DNA of 64,000 nucleotides from Pseudomonas sp. S30 (GTDB lineage Bacteria; Pseudomonadota; Gammaproteobacteria; Pseudomonadales; Pseudomonadaceae): positions 62,001 to 126,000 of the forward strand of contig NZ_JACVTO010000007.1 in the NCBI RefSeq assembly GCF_016518545.1. Direction: 5' to 3'. The notes under the pieces were generated by a model. It was not told the origin of the DNA and did not search any database. It saw only the letters and a list, made by a program, of their open reading frames with translations. The position numbers were made by a program, and so were the translations under genes. The number at the start of each line of letters is the position of its first letter. The stretch's first letter is position 1. Shown here in pieces: positions 32,308-41,154 of the stretch.

Positions 32308-33762
32308 ATGATCCCGGTAATTCTTTCTGGTGGTAGCGGTTCGCGTCTGTGGCCTTTGTCGCGCAAGCAGTTTCCCAAGCAGTTCCTGGCCCTGACCGGC
32401 GAGCACACCCTGTTCCAGCAGACCCTCCAGCGCCTGGTGTTCGAAGGCATGGACAGCCCGATCGTGGTCTGCAACAAGGACCACAAGTTCATCGTCCAGG
32501 AGCAATTGGGCGCGCTGAAGCTGCAGACCCAGGCGATCCTGATGGAGCCCTTCGGTCGCAATACCGCCCCAGCGGTGGCGATGACCGCCATGAAGCTGGT
32601 CAACGAAGGCCGTGACGAGTTGATGCTGGTGCTGCCGGCCGACCACGTCATTGAGGACCAGAAAGCCCTGCAACGCGCCCTGGCCCTGGCCACCGTCGCC
32701 GCCGAGCGCGGCGAAATGGTGCTGTTCGGCGTGCCGGCGACCAAGCCCGAGACCGGCTACGGCTACATCCGCTCCAGCCAGGATGCACTGCTGCCCGAGG
32801 GCGTGGCGCGGGTCGCGCAGTTCGTCGAGAAGCCCGACGAGAAGCGCGCGGTCGAGTTCGTCCGCGCGGGCGGCTATTTCTGGAACAGCGGCATGTTCCT
32901 GTTCCGCGCCAGCCGCTTCCTCGAAGAGCTGAAGAAGCACGACCCGGACATCTACGACACCTGCCTGCTGGCTCTGGAGCGCAGCGAGGAGTACGGCGAC
33001 GCCCTGAGCATCGACGAGTCGACCTTCGCCTGCTGCCCGGACAACTCCATCGACTACGCGGTGATGGAGAAGACCCAGCGCGCCTGCGTGGTACCGCTCT
33101 CGGCCGGCTGGAGCGACGTGGGCTGCTGGTCGTCGCTGTGGGACGTGCACGAGAAGGACGATGACGGCAACGTCACCAAGGGCGATGTGGTGGTGCAGGA
33201 CAGCCGCAACTGCATGATCCATGGCAACGGCAAGCTGGTCTCGGTGATCGGCCTGGAGAACATCGTGGTGGTCGAGACCAAGGACGCGATGATGATCGCC
33301 CACAAGGACAAGGTCCAGGGCGTCAAGCAACTGGTCAACACCCTGGACGAACAGGGCCGCAGCGAGACCCAGAATCACCTGGAGGTGTACCGCCCGTGGG
33401 GCTCCTACGACTCGGTGGACATGGGGGGCCGGTTCCAGGTCAAGCACATCACGGTCAAGCCCGGTGCCAGCCTGTCGTTGCAGATGCACCACCACCGCGC
33501 CGAACACTGGATCGTGGTCAGCGGCACCGCCGAGGTGACCTGCGACGAGAACGTGTTCCTGCTCACCGAGAACCAGTCCACCTACATCCCCATCGCGTCG
33601 GTGCACCGCCTGCGCAATCCGGGCAAGATCCCGCTGGAGATCATCGAAGTGCAGTCCGGCAGCTACCTGGGCGAGGACGACATCGAGCGCTTCGAGGACG
33701 TGTACGGGCGCACTTCGACGCCGGTCGAGGGCGGGGTTTCGGTGAAGACCATCGCCCAGTGA
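32308..33762 (+). CDS. algA: Mannose-6-phosphate isomerase / mannose-1-phosphate guanylyltransferase AlgA
   Basis: Bifunctional enzyme supplying GDP-mannose: fructose-6-P to mannose-6-P (isomerase) and mannose-1-P to GDP-mannose (pyrophosphorylase). 484 residues. The N-terminal nucleotidyltransferase domain starts IPVILSGGSGSRLWPLSRKQFPKQF and has FVEKPDEKRA; the C-terminal type II PMI cupin domain has QMHHHRAEHWIVVSGTAEV with the zinc-binding histidines. AlgC, the phosphomannomutase between the two reactions, is not in the window. Last gene of the operon. Confidence 0.96.
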   Translation: MIPVILSGGSGSRLWPLSRKQFPKQFLALTGEHTLFQQTLQRLVFEGMDSPIVVCNKDHKFIVQEQLGALKLQTQAILMEPFGRNTAPAVAMTAMKLVNEGRDELMLVLPADHVIEDQKALQRALALATVAAERGEMVLFGVPATKPETGYGYIRSSQDALLPEGVARVAQFVEKPDEKRAVEFVRAGGYFWNSGMFLFRASRFLEELKKHDPDIYDTCLLALERSEEYGDALSIDESTFACCPDNSIDYAVMEKTQRACVVPLSAGWSDVGCWSSLWDVHEKDDDGNVTKGDVVVQDSRNCMIHGNGKLVSVIGLENIVVVETKDAMMIAHKDKVQGVKQLVNTLDEQGRSETQNHLEVYRPWGSYDSVDMGGRFQVKHITVKPGASLSLQMHHHRAEHWIVVSGTAEVTCDENVFLLTENQSTYIPIASVHRLRNPGKIPLEIIEVQSGSYLGEDDIERFEDVYGRTSTPVEGGVSVKTIAQ

Positions 33763-33803
33763 GCGACACCTGGCGGCCAGCGACGAGCTGAGCTGCACGC
33801 AAG

Positions 33804-33865
33804 ATGAAAAAGCGCAGCGGCGTCGAATCCGATACAGTGGATTCACCACCGCTGCGCTTTTTCAT
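33804..33865 (+). terminator. Alginate operon terminator with nested hairpins
   Basis: A perfect 17-bp stem (33804-33820 with 33849-33865) encloses a second 6-bp stem, GAATCC (33825-33830) with GGATTC (33839-33844). The descending arm ends in TTTTT and the ascending arm begins with AAAAA, so it can act on both strands. It starts about 40 bases after the algA stop. Confidence 0.92.
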
Positions 33866-33928
33866 TGCAGTTTCGAACGTGCGCCCTGAAGCGTCCAGGA
33901 GCGTTCAACCTTTGCCGAGTGTACCTCC

Positions 33929-34393
33929 ATGATCATCGGTGCTCTTCTCGTTCTCACCTGGCTGGTCCTGCTGCTGCGCTACCCCGCCAAGGCCTTGCCG
34001 ATTTCCCTGGCCGCCGTGTGCGGGCTGGGGCTGGTCGCCTTGTTCGTAATCTGGCAGGACAGCCGCGAGGCCTCGCGCCTGGCACGCCTGGACATTCGCC
34101 TGAGCTATGCGCCGGACCTGTGTCCGGGCGACCGCGCCTTGCAGGTGCGGATCCGCAACGACAACCGCGTTCCGCTCACCGAACTGCGCTGGCGGGTGGG
34201 GGCCTACGCGCCGGGCGATACCGTGAACCTGGCCGAGAACACCTATGCCGCGCCGCGCTATCGTGGGCCCGGTGAACTGCAGGCCGGCGCCCAGTGGCAG
34301 GACTGCCTGCCGCTGCCGCCGCTGCGTTCAGGGTATCGGGCGCAGACCCTGGAGTTTCGTGCCGAGCATCTGCAAGGCACGTTCGCGAACTGA
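33929..34393 (+). CDS. Hypothetical two-helix membrane protein
   Basis: 154 residues. Two hydrophobic segments (about 2-16 and 22-42) are followed by a soluble domain of about 110 residues with several prolines and cysteines (CPGD, QDCLPLPP). The domain reads like a small beta-sandwich, but I do not recognise a family. It follows the alginate terminator, so it is a separate unit; similar small proteins sit at this place in P. putida-group genomes as far as I recall. Start MIIGALLVLTW; no role can be assigned. Confidence 0.7.
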   Translation: MIIGALLVLTWLVLLLRYPAKALPISLAAVCGLGLVALFVIWQDSREASRLARLDIRLSYAPDLCPGDRALQVRIRNDNRVPLTELRWRVGAYAPGDTVNLAENTYAAPRYRGPGELQAGAQWQDCLPLPPLRSGYRAQTLEFRAEHLQGTFAN

Positions 34394-34397
34394 TCGG

Positions 34398-34425
34398 GTG
34401 GGCGCCCCTTCGCGGGCGTACCCAC
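34398..34425. repeat. REP-like hairpin
   Basis: GTGGGCGCCC (34398-34407) pairs with GGGCG-TA-CCCAC (34414-34425) around the loop CTTCGC. The core CGCGGGCGTACCCAC resembles one half of the Pseudomonas REP family. No T run follows, so it is less likely to be a normal terminator of the upstream gene, though it may stop or stabilise that message. Confidence 0.5.
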
Positions 34426-34473
34426 GATCGCGTCGCTATCCTCATCATTCTCCTGACCGAGCAGGCCCTCACC

Positions 34474-35286
34474 ATGTCCACCGTCCTCATCACCGGTTGC
34501 TCCAGCGGCATCGGCCGCGCCATGGCCGACGCCTTCCGCGATGCCGGCCACCACGTCTGGGCCACCGCACGCCAGGCCGAAGACGTGCAGCGCCTGGCCG
34601 ACGCCGGCTTCATCGCCCGCCAGCTCGACGTCAACGACGCGCCCGCCCTGGCGCGCCTGGCCGAGGAGCTGGAGCAGCTCGATATCCTGATCAACAACGC
34701 CGGCTACGGCGCCATGGGGCCGGTGCTCGATGGCGGCGTCGAGGCGCTACAGCGACAGTTCGAAACCAACGTGTTCGCCGTGGTGGGCGTGACCCGCGCA
34801 TTGTTTTCGCCGCTGCGCCGCAGCCGCGGGCTGGTGGTGAACATCGGCAGCGTCTCGGGGCTGCTGGTGACCCCCTTCGCCGGCGTGTACTGCGCATCCA
34901 AAGCGGCGGTGCATGCGCTCAGCGACGCGCTGCGCCTGGAGCTGGCGCCGTTCGGCATCCAGGTCATGCAGGTACAGCCGGGGGCCATCGCTTCACAGTT
35001 CGCCCGCCATGCGCAGCAGTCGGTGGACCAGGTGCTGGCGAGCGACTCGCCATGGTGGCCGGTGCGCGCGCAGGTGCAGGCCAGGGCACGAGCGTCGCAG
35101 GACAAGCCGACACCGGCCGCGGTGTTCGCCGAAGGTGTGCTGGCCGCTACGCGCAAGCGGCCGGTGCCCGCCGTGGTTCGTCTCGGCAATGGCAGCGCGG
35201 CCTTGCCGTGGATCGCGCGCTGGGTGCCCCGGCGCCTGCTGGACTGGGTGCTGCGCCGGCGCTTCGGGCTGCTGCGGTCGTTGTAA
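34474..35286 (+). CDS. Short-chain dehydrogenase/reductase
   Basis: Classical SDR of 270 residues: nucleotide motif TGCSSGIGRAMA (about 6-17), NNAGYG (about 75-80), catalytic Ser in SVSGLL and YCASK (Tyr-x-x-x-Lys, near 143-147), then the PGAI segment. The TGxxxGIG form with small residues fits NADP use, but substrate cannot be inferred. ATG 34474 is chosen, as the upstream frame overlaps the previous gene and lacks SDR similarity. Confidence 0.85.
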   Translation: MSTVLITGCSSGIGRAMADAFRDAGHHVWATARQAEDVQRLADAGFIARQLDVNDAPALARLAEELEQLDILINNAGYGAMGPVLDGGVEALQRQFETNVFAVVGVTRALFSPLRRSRGLVVNIGSVSGLLVTPFAGVYCASKAAVHALSDALRLELAPFGIQVMQVQPGAIASQFARHAQQSVDQVLASDSPWWPVRAQVQARARASQDKPTPAAVFAEGVLAATRKRPVPAVVRLGNGSAALPWIARWVPRRLLDWVLRRRFGLLRSL

Positions 35287-35335
35287 AGGGCTGACGGGCC
35301 TGGTGCGGGTTTCCCCACGAGCGCCGCCACGCCCC

Positions 35336-36832
35336 TCAACCTTGATCGAACGCCTGCCATCCCCCTCCGAGCGCCTTGTACAACCCCACCAGCGCCTGGG
35401 ACACCGCCGCAGAGCTGTCGATCCACTGCTCCTGGCTGGCCAGCAGCGCCGACTGCACCGACAGCACGTTGAGGAAATCCACCGCCCCTTCCACATACTG
35501 GCGCTGCGCCGTTTCCAGCGCCACGCGGTTCTGTCGCACCGCCTCGGCCAGGTGGTCGCGGCGCAGCTGGCTGGCGTTGTACAGGCGCAGCACGTCGTCG
35601 ATTTCGTGCCAGGCAGCCAGTACCACCTGGCGGTAGTTCAGCGCCGCTTCCTGCTGCTGGGCCTCGCGCAACTGCAGTTGGCCCTGCAACCGCCCACCCT
35701 CGAAGATCGGCAGCGACAGCTGCGGGCCGACGCTGAAGCGCCGCGCACTCCAGGCGCCGAAATCCGCTAGCTGCATGGACTGCAGACCCGCGCTGCCCGA
35801 CAGTCGGATACTGGGGTAGAAATCGGCCTTGGCCACGCCGATGCTGGCGGTCGCCGCATGCAGCCGGGCCTCGGCCTGGCGGATGTCGGGACGTCGCTGC
35901 GCCAGCTCCGAAGGTACGCCAATGGCGAAGCGCTGCTGGGGCGCGGGCAACTCGGCAGGCGCCGCCAGACTCGCCTGCAAACGGCGCGGCGGCTCGGCCG
36001 CCAGCAGGCTGAGGGCGTTGATCAGGTCGTCACGCCGGGCCTGCAAGGTGGGCAGCCGCGCCTCGATGGTCGCCACCTGGGCGCTGGCCTGGGCCACGTC
36101 CAGGCGCGTGGCGACGCCCTCGGCCTGGCGCTGTTCGGACAGCTTCAGGCTATGGCGGGCGACGTCCAGGTTGTCCTCGGTGACCTGAAGGGTGTGCTGC
36201 ACGGCGCGCAACTGGATGTAGTCGCCTGCGGTCTCGGCGAGCAGCGCCAGCAACAGCGCATTGCGATCGTTCTCGGCCACCTCGACGTTGGCGTCGGCGG
36301 CCTCCACCTGGCGGCGTACGCGTCCCCACAGGTCCAGCTCCCAGCCGGCCACCAGGTCACCCTGCCACAGGTCATAGGCCGATTTGCCCGAGTTTCCGGA
36401 GGGGTCGTTGAGACCTTCGGCGCTGTTGCGTGCCCGGCTATAGCCGGCTTGCGCAGCCAGCGACGGCGTCTGGTCGGCCGCCACGCTGCTGCGCTGGGCA
36501 CGGCTTTGCAGCAGGCGTGCACTGGCCATCTGCAGGTCCAGGTTGCGCGCGGCGACCTGCTCGATCAGCGCGCTGAGGCGCGCATCGTGAAAGCTGTCCC
36601 ACCAGCGCACCTGCAAAGGCTCGACCACTGGCTGACTGGCCGCCTGCTGCCCCTCGATGGCCGCCCATCGCTGCGGCGCCTGGCTGTCGGGGCGCTGAAA
36701 ATCCGGCCCGAGGGTGCAGCCGGCGAGCAAGGCGGCCAGCAGCACCAGGGTCACATACCTGGGAGCGCCAAACCCGCCGCGTTGAGGCAATGGCGCGCTG
36801 CGCAAAGCCACCGGCGCGATCGTCTGTTTCAT
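35336..36832 (-). CDS. Efflux outer-membrane lipoprotein (OprM/NodT family)
   Basis: TolC-like outer-membrane channel of 498 residues. The lipoprotein signal LLAALLAGC-TLGPDF (Cys near 39) is followed by the RND-OMP pattern WWDSFHDARLSALIEQ and two OEP repeats. Its start overlaps the upstream adaptor gene by four bases (ATGA), and the two form a tripartite pump with the MFS protein encoded before them. Gene order MFS-adaptor-OMP reading leftward. In KT2440 the equivalent locus is annotated as an Emr-type multidrug system, from memory. Confidence 0.88.
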   Translation of the reverse strand: MKQTIAPVALRSAPLPQRGGFGAPRYVTLVLLAALLAGCTLGPDFQRPDSQAPQRWAAIEGQQAASQPVVEPLQVRWWDSFHDARLSALIEQVAARNLDLQMASARLLQSRAQRSSVAADQTPSLAAQAGYSRARNSAEGLNDPSGNSGKSAYDLWQGDLVAGWELDLWGRVRRQVEAADANVEVAENDRNALLLALLAETAGDYIQLRAVQHTLQVTEDNLDVARHSLKLSEQRQAEGVATRLDVAQASAQVATIEARLPTLQARRDDLINALSLLAAEPPRRLQASLAAPAELPAPQQRFAIGVPSELAQRRPDIRQAEARLHAATASIGVAKADFYPSIRLSGSAGLQSMQLADFGAWSARRFSVGPQLSLPIFEGGRLQGQLQLREAQQQEAALNYRQVVLAAWHEIDDVLRLYNASQLRRDHLAEAVRQNRVALETAQRQYVEGAVDFLNVLSVQSALLASQEQWIDSSAAVSQALVGLYKALGGGWQAFDQG

Positions 36833-37890
36833 CGTGCCGTCACCTCATGTGCGACCGCGCCCTCATCCTGGGTGTCGATGGTCGCCTCCACCGACATCCC
36901 CACCCGCAGCTTTGCCAGCAGCGGCTGGTCGGCATCGAAGACGATGCGCACCGGAATGCGCTGTACCACCTTGGTGAAGTTACCGGTGGCGTTGTCCGGC
37001 TTGACCGCCGCGAAGGTGACCCCGGTCGCCGGCGCGATGCTGTCGACACGACCCTGCAGCTGTTCGCCGGCGAAGGTATCGACGCTGATGCGCACCGGCT
37101 GTCCCGGCTGCACGTGGGTCAGTTGGGTTTCCTGGAAATTGCCGATCACATAGGCCTGGCGCAGCGGCACCACCGAGAGCAGGCGCGCCCCCGGGTTGAC
37201 GTAGGCACCGACGCGCAACGCCCGTTCGCCGACCATACCGTCCACCGGTGCGACGATGCGGGTATAGGACAGGTCCAGTTCGGCCTTCTCCACTCCGGCC
37301 TCGGCGCGCTTGAGCTGACCATCGGCACTGGCGACCTTGGCCTGGAGCACGTCCACCTGCTTGCGTGTGGCCACCAGCGCCGCCTGGCCGTTGGCCAACT
37401 GCGCGCGGGCCTTGTCGACCCGGCTGCGCGCCTGCTGGGCATTCTGCACGGTGCCCGCGCCCTGCTCGGCCAGCCGGCTGTAGCGGCTCACTTCGTGCTC
37501 GGCGAAGGCGGTCTCGGCCTGCGCCGCCTTCAGCGCCGCCTCGGCCTGCGCGATCAGTGCCGCCTGCCGGTCCAGGGTGGCGCGGGCGTCGAGGCTCTGG
37601 GCTTGCGCCACCAGCCGCTGCGCCTGGGCGGCGTCGAGCGCGGCCTGGTAGTCGCGCGGGTCGAGGGTGGCCAGCAACTGGCCGGCCTGCACCTGCTGGT
37701 TGTCTTCCACCAGCACCTGCTTGATGAAGCCGGACACCTTGGGCGCGACCACGGTGAAGTCGGCGGTCACGTAGGCGTCGTTGGTGCTCTGGTGCTGATC
37801 GCTGCCCAGCAGCCAGGGGCCGACCAGGGCAGCCAGCAGGGCGACGGCGAGCACCGCGCCGATGAGGAGTGTCTTGCGCTTCTGAGTCAT
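36829..37890 (-). CDS. EmrA-like membrane fusion protein
   Basis: Periplasmic adaptor (HlyD family) of 353 residues with one N-terminal membrane anchor (about 8-28). The biotinyl-lipoyl half-motifs flank a long coiled coil (about 85-200, rich in Ala/Gln heptads), and FQETQLTHVQPGQPVRISVD is the typical beta-barrel segment of EmrA. It connects the MFS transporter at 37915-39432 with the outer-membrane channel at 35336-36832. Confidence 0.89.
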   Translation of the reverse strand: MTQKRKTLLIGAVLAVALLAALVGPWLLGSDQHQSTNDAYVTADFTVVAPKVSGFIKQVLVEDNQQVQAGQLLATLDPRDYQAALDAAQAQRLVAQAQSLDARATLDRQAALIAQAEAALKAAQAETAFAEHEVSRYSRLAEQGAGTVQNAQQARSRVDKARAQLANGQAALVATRKQVDVLQAKVASADGQLKRAEAGVEKAELDLSYTRIVAPVDGMVGERALRVGAYVNPGARLLSVVPLRQAYVIGNFQETQLTHVQPGQPVRISVDTFAGEQLQGRVDSIAPATGVTFAAVKPDNATGNFTKVVQRIPVRIVFDADQPLLAKLRVGMSVEATIDTQDEGAVAHEVTAR

Positions 37891-37914
37891 GGTCGCGTGT
37901 CTCGAACGTCAGGG

Positions 37915-39432
37915 TCAGGCCACCGCCCGGGGCGGATAGACCCGAGTAGGCACGAAGGGAATCAGGCAGATCAGGAGGATGGCGATGCACGCCATCACCC
38001 GATACAGGTCGGCAGAGGTCAGCACCAGCGCCTGCTCGTGCAGCCGGGCTGCCAGGTTGGCCGCTGCATCGCCCATCTGCGGCGCATTGCCCAGGCTGTC
38101 GACCAGGTGGGTGGAGTGGAAATGCCGGCGCAGGGTGCCCACGGCATCGAGCAGCCCACTGGCGATGGCCGCCGACAATCCTTTAACCGTGTTGAACCAG
38201 GCAGAAGCGAAGGGCCCGTCCTGCGGGCTCATGCCGGTGGTCGAGAGCATCAGCAGCGGCAGCACCGCCATCGGCTGGCCGAACACTTGCAGCAGGTAAA
38301 GCGGATAGAAATCGCCGCGGATCCACTGGCTGGTCAACAGGCTGCTGCCCAGGCACGACACCGCCAGCATCGCCAGCCCAATCGCCAGCACCCAGCGACA
38401 GTCCACCGCGCGCAGATTGCACAGCGCGGCGGTCAGCGGCAGTGCGATCAGTTGCGGCAGGGCCACCAGAAGCATCAGCGGGCTGGTTTGCGCGGGCCGG
38501 TAGCCCTGGATCTGCGCCAGGTAGGCCGAGGGAATGCTGGCCACCCCGGAAAGTACCACCAGCACCCCCGCCAGGGTCAGCAGGGCGAAGCTCAGGTTGC
38601 GCCGCGACAGCATGCGCAACTGGAAGAAGGGCAGCGGCTCGGACCACTCGTTGTACAGGAACAGCACCAGCAGAACGCTGCCGCCGCCCAGCAGCCAGGT
38701 GATCAGCGGCGAGTCGAACCAGCCCCAGCGGTCGCCCAGCGACAGGCCCAGCACCAGGCTGGCGATGGCCGGCAGGCCGAGCAGCACGCCGCGCCAGTCG
38801 AACTGGGCGAAGCGCTCCAGGCGCAGGGGGTCCTGTGGCAGGCCCCAGGCGACGCAGGCCATGGCCAACACAGAGGGCAGGATGATCTGCCAGAACGCCC
38901 ACTGCCAACCGACGTACTCGGTCCACAGGCCCGCCAACGGCGTGGCCAGATTCGGACCGAAGGTCGCGGTCAGGGCATAGCAGGCCAGGCCATAGACCTT
39001 GATGCCCGGTGGCAGGAATCGCAGCGCCACGCTCATGAGCATCGGCGGCAACGCGCCTGAAGCGAAACCTTGCAGCACACGCAGCAGCATCAGGCAGTGC
39101 AGGTTCGGTGCCCAGGGCTGGACCAGGCCCAGCACGGCGAAGGCGCCGATGGCGACCAGGGTGAAGCGGCGCAGCGAGAAGGTGGTGGCCAGCCAGGGAG
39201 AGAAGGCCATGGCCGAGACCGACGCGGCGGCATACACCGCCAGCAACCAGGCGCCTTCATCGGCGCCGATGCCCATGGCACCGCGGATATCGGCCAGCGA
39301 CAGCTTGGTCACGGTCTCATTGAGACCGGCACACAGCACCGCCAGCAGCACCCCGAACAGGCCCGCGATCACGCGCAGGCCGAACGCCGACTGCACGGGC
39401 GCAGCGGTGGCAGGTGCAATCGCGACACTCAT
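37915..39432 (-). CDS. MFS multidrug efflux transporter, EmrB/QacA (DHA2) family
   Basis: 505-residue major facilitator with 14 predicted helices, drug:H+ antiporter family 2. It begins with MSVAIAPATAAP and the first helix at about 18-40; motif A-like and motif C sequences are degenerate. First gene of the MFS-adaptor-OMP operon, 140 bases downstream of a LysR gene on the same strand that probably regulates it. The substrate is unknown. Confidence 0.88.
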   Translation of the reverse strand: MSVAIAPATAAPVQSAFGLRVIAGLFGVLLAVLCAGLNETVTKLSLADIRGAMGIGADEGAWLLAVYAAASVSAMAFSPWLATTFSLRRFTLVAIGAFAVLGLVQPWAPNLHCLMLLRVLQGFASGALPPMLMSVALRFLPPGIKVYGLACYALTATFGPNLATPLAGLWTEYVGWQWAFWQIILPSVLAMACVAWGLPQDPLRLERFAQFDWRGVLLGLPAIASLVLGLSLGDRWGWFDSPLITWLLGGGSVLLVLFLYNEWSEPLPFFQLRMLSRRNLSFALLTLAGVLVVLSGVASIPSAYLAQIQGYRPAQTSPLMLLVALPQLIALPLTAALCNLRAVDCRWVLAIGLAMLAVSCLGSSLLTSQWIRGDFYPLYLLQVFGQPMAVLPLLMLSTTGMSPQDGPFASAWFNTVKGLSAAIASGLLDAVGTLRRHFHSTHLVDSLGNAPQMGDAAANLAARLHEQALVLTSADLYRVMACIAILLICLIPFVPTRVYPPRAVA

Positions 39433-39572
39433 TATTTGGACATCTCCGGCAACAATTTATGGCCTGGGAGATTCTAGAGGTCACGAATACTTACGAAAAC
39501 TGACTTGTTGGAAGGTTTGAGTTGCGTCAAACGCAATCCATATAGCGTCTGTTCATTTTTCAGGTAGGACGC

Positions 39573-40466
39573 CTATTGGCAGCAAGCCTTCAAGGTACGG
39601 CGCAACCAGCGATGGGCTGGGTCGTTGTCGAAACGCGGGTGCCAGGCCTGCATCACCCGCACCTTTTCCAATGGCATCGGAATCTCGAACGCGCGCAGCG
39701 GCAAGCCGAATTCCAGGACATTGCCCAGTATGTTGGCCGGCATCGGCAGGATCAGGTCCGAGGCCGGCAGCGAGAACATCGCCGAGTGAAAGCTCGGTGT
39801 GATCAGCGCGACGCGACGATGCAGTTTAAAACTTGCCAGCTCCACGTCGATCGGTCCGTTGGCCCGGCCACGGCGCGATACGCTGATCTGCGGATAACGC
39901 ACGAAACTCTCCGGAGTGATGGGCGTGTCGAAGATCGGATGCCTCTCACGGGCCAGGCCCACGAAATGGGTGTCGAAGAGGTGCTGCACCTTGATCTCTG
40001 GCCCCAGCTCGATGCTCGAACTGACCACCAGATCGATGTGCCCCTGGCGCAGCACCAGGTCGTCGCCATGGGACTCCGGCACGAAGCGCAGCACGGTGCG
40101 CGGTGCCTGGTCCTGCATCATGTGCAGCAGTTGCGCGCCATACAGGGCGATGAACAGGTCGTTGGTGCGCACGTTGAAGGTGCGCTCCAGGCGCGACAGG
40201 TCGACATTGTCTGCGCTGTTGAACACCAGGCCAGCCTGTTCCACCAGCGCCCGAACCTGGTCGCGCAGGGCCAGCGCCCGTGGCGTCGGCACCAGGCCGC
40301 GTCCGGCGCGCACCAGCACCGGGTCGCCCAATGCCTCGCGGATCCGCCCCAGGGTGCGGCTCATGGCGGCTGGGCTCAGGTTCATGCGCTGCGCCGCCCC
40401 CACCACGCTGCCTTCGTCCAGCAGGGCGTCGAGGGCGACCAGCAGGTTCATGTCCGGGAGCTGCAT
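39573..40466 (-). CDS. LysR-type regulator of the EmrAB-like pump
   Basis: 297 residues. The N-terminal winged helix-turn-helix reads LLVALDALLDEGSVVGAAQRMNLSPAAMSRTLGRIREALGDPVLVRAGRGLVPT (recognition helix near 30-45), followed by an effector domain beginning with the FNVRTNDLF segment. It is immediately upstream of and co-oriented with the MFS-adaptor-OMP operon, so it may be a regulator of the pump; LysR genes are more often divergent from their targets, so the link is inference. Confidence 0.88.
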   Translation of the reverse strand: MQLPDMNLLVALDALLDEGSVVGAAQRMNLSPAAMSRTLGRIREALGDPVLVRAGRGLVPTPRALALRDQVRALVEQAGLVFNSADNVDLSRLERTFNVRTNDLFIALYGAQLLHMMQDQAPRTVLRFVPESHGDDLVLRQGHIDLVVSSSIELGPEIKVQHLFDTHFVGLARERHPIFDTPITPESFVRYPQISVSRRGRANGPIDVELASFKLHRRVALITPSFHSAMFSLPASDLILPMPANILGNVLEFGLPLRAFEIPMPLEKVRVMQAWHPRFDNDPAHRWLRRTLKACCQ

Positions 40467-40631
40467 GCTCGATCACCAGGATGAGTGTGGAAAACGCGAT
40501 GGTAACAGCCCAGGGATTGCGTCTGGTGCAATGATTAGCTGCATGGGCAGGGCTTTATCCGGCAGGAACAAGACTGAAGAATGGAGCAGCCTCATCGCGC
40601 ATGAACCCGCCTCTGACAGGAAGGAACCCTG

Positions 40632-41075
40632 ATGCCTGTACTCATTGCCCTCGATGCCTCCCCCGCCAGCCTCACCCTGCTCGACCTCGTGCGCCGCTAC
40701 TGCCGGCCCGGCGAGCAGCCGCTGCATGTGCTGCTGGCCATCGATCCGGATTTCGCCGTGCACGTGCGCCCTGCGTCCTACACCGAGCAGGAACGGGAGG
40801 AATACCCCGCTGCCTGCGACGAACAGCAGCAGGCGGAACGCGCCCTGGCCAGCGCCATCGGCACCCTGCGCGAGGCGGGGTTCGAGTGCCAGGGCAGCAT
40901 GGTCGCCGCGCAGCCGGTCGAGGCGATCGTCGACAAGGCCCGGGCACTGGGCTGCGAGCTGATCGTGATGGGCCATCGGCACCTGTCACGCCTGGGCCGG
41001 CTGCTCGACCCCTCGATCAGCGCCAAGGTGATCGACCAGGTGGACGTGCCGGTGCTGGTCTGCCCGGCGACGTGA
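40632..41075 (+). CDS. Universal stress protein (UspA family)
   Basis: Single-domain Usp of 147 residues: start MPVLIALDASPASLTLLDLV, and a C-terminal LIVMGHRHLSRLGRLLDPSISAKVIDQVDVPVLVCPA. The ATP-binding glycine motif G-x2-G-x9-G-S/T is only partly kept (GHRH...DPSIS), so nucleotide binding is uncertain. AGGAAGG precedes the ATG. Usp proteins in Pseudomonas are commonly induced in stationary or oxygen-limited growth; I saw no clear Anr box here. Confidence 0.85.
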   Translation: MPVLIALDASPASLTLLDLVRRYCRPGEQPLHVLLAIDPDFAVHVRPASYTEQEREEYPAACDEQQQAERALASAIGTLREAGFECQGSMVAAQPVEAIVDKARALGCELIVMGHRHLSRLGRLLDPSISAKVIDQVDVPVLVCPAT

Positions 41076-41154
41076 GGCCCAGGCGGGCTGGGCGCGGGCT
41101 TACCGGCGATGATGCCAGCCAGGCCACCCACCTCGCCGGGCACGCCCCCTGCGC

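Noticed and set aside
41076..41130. REP element between the universal stress gene and the AaeA-like gene
   Set aside because: Only a short part (GCGCGGGCTTACCGGCGA) resembles one REP arm and there is no partner arm; too degenerate to call.
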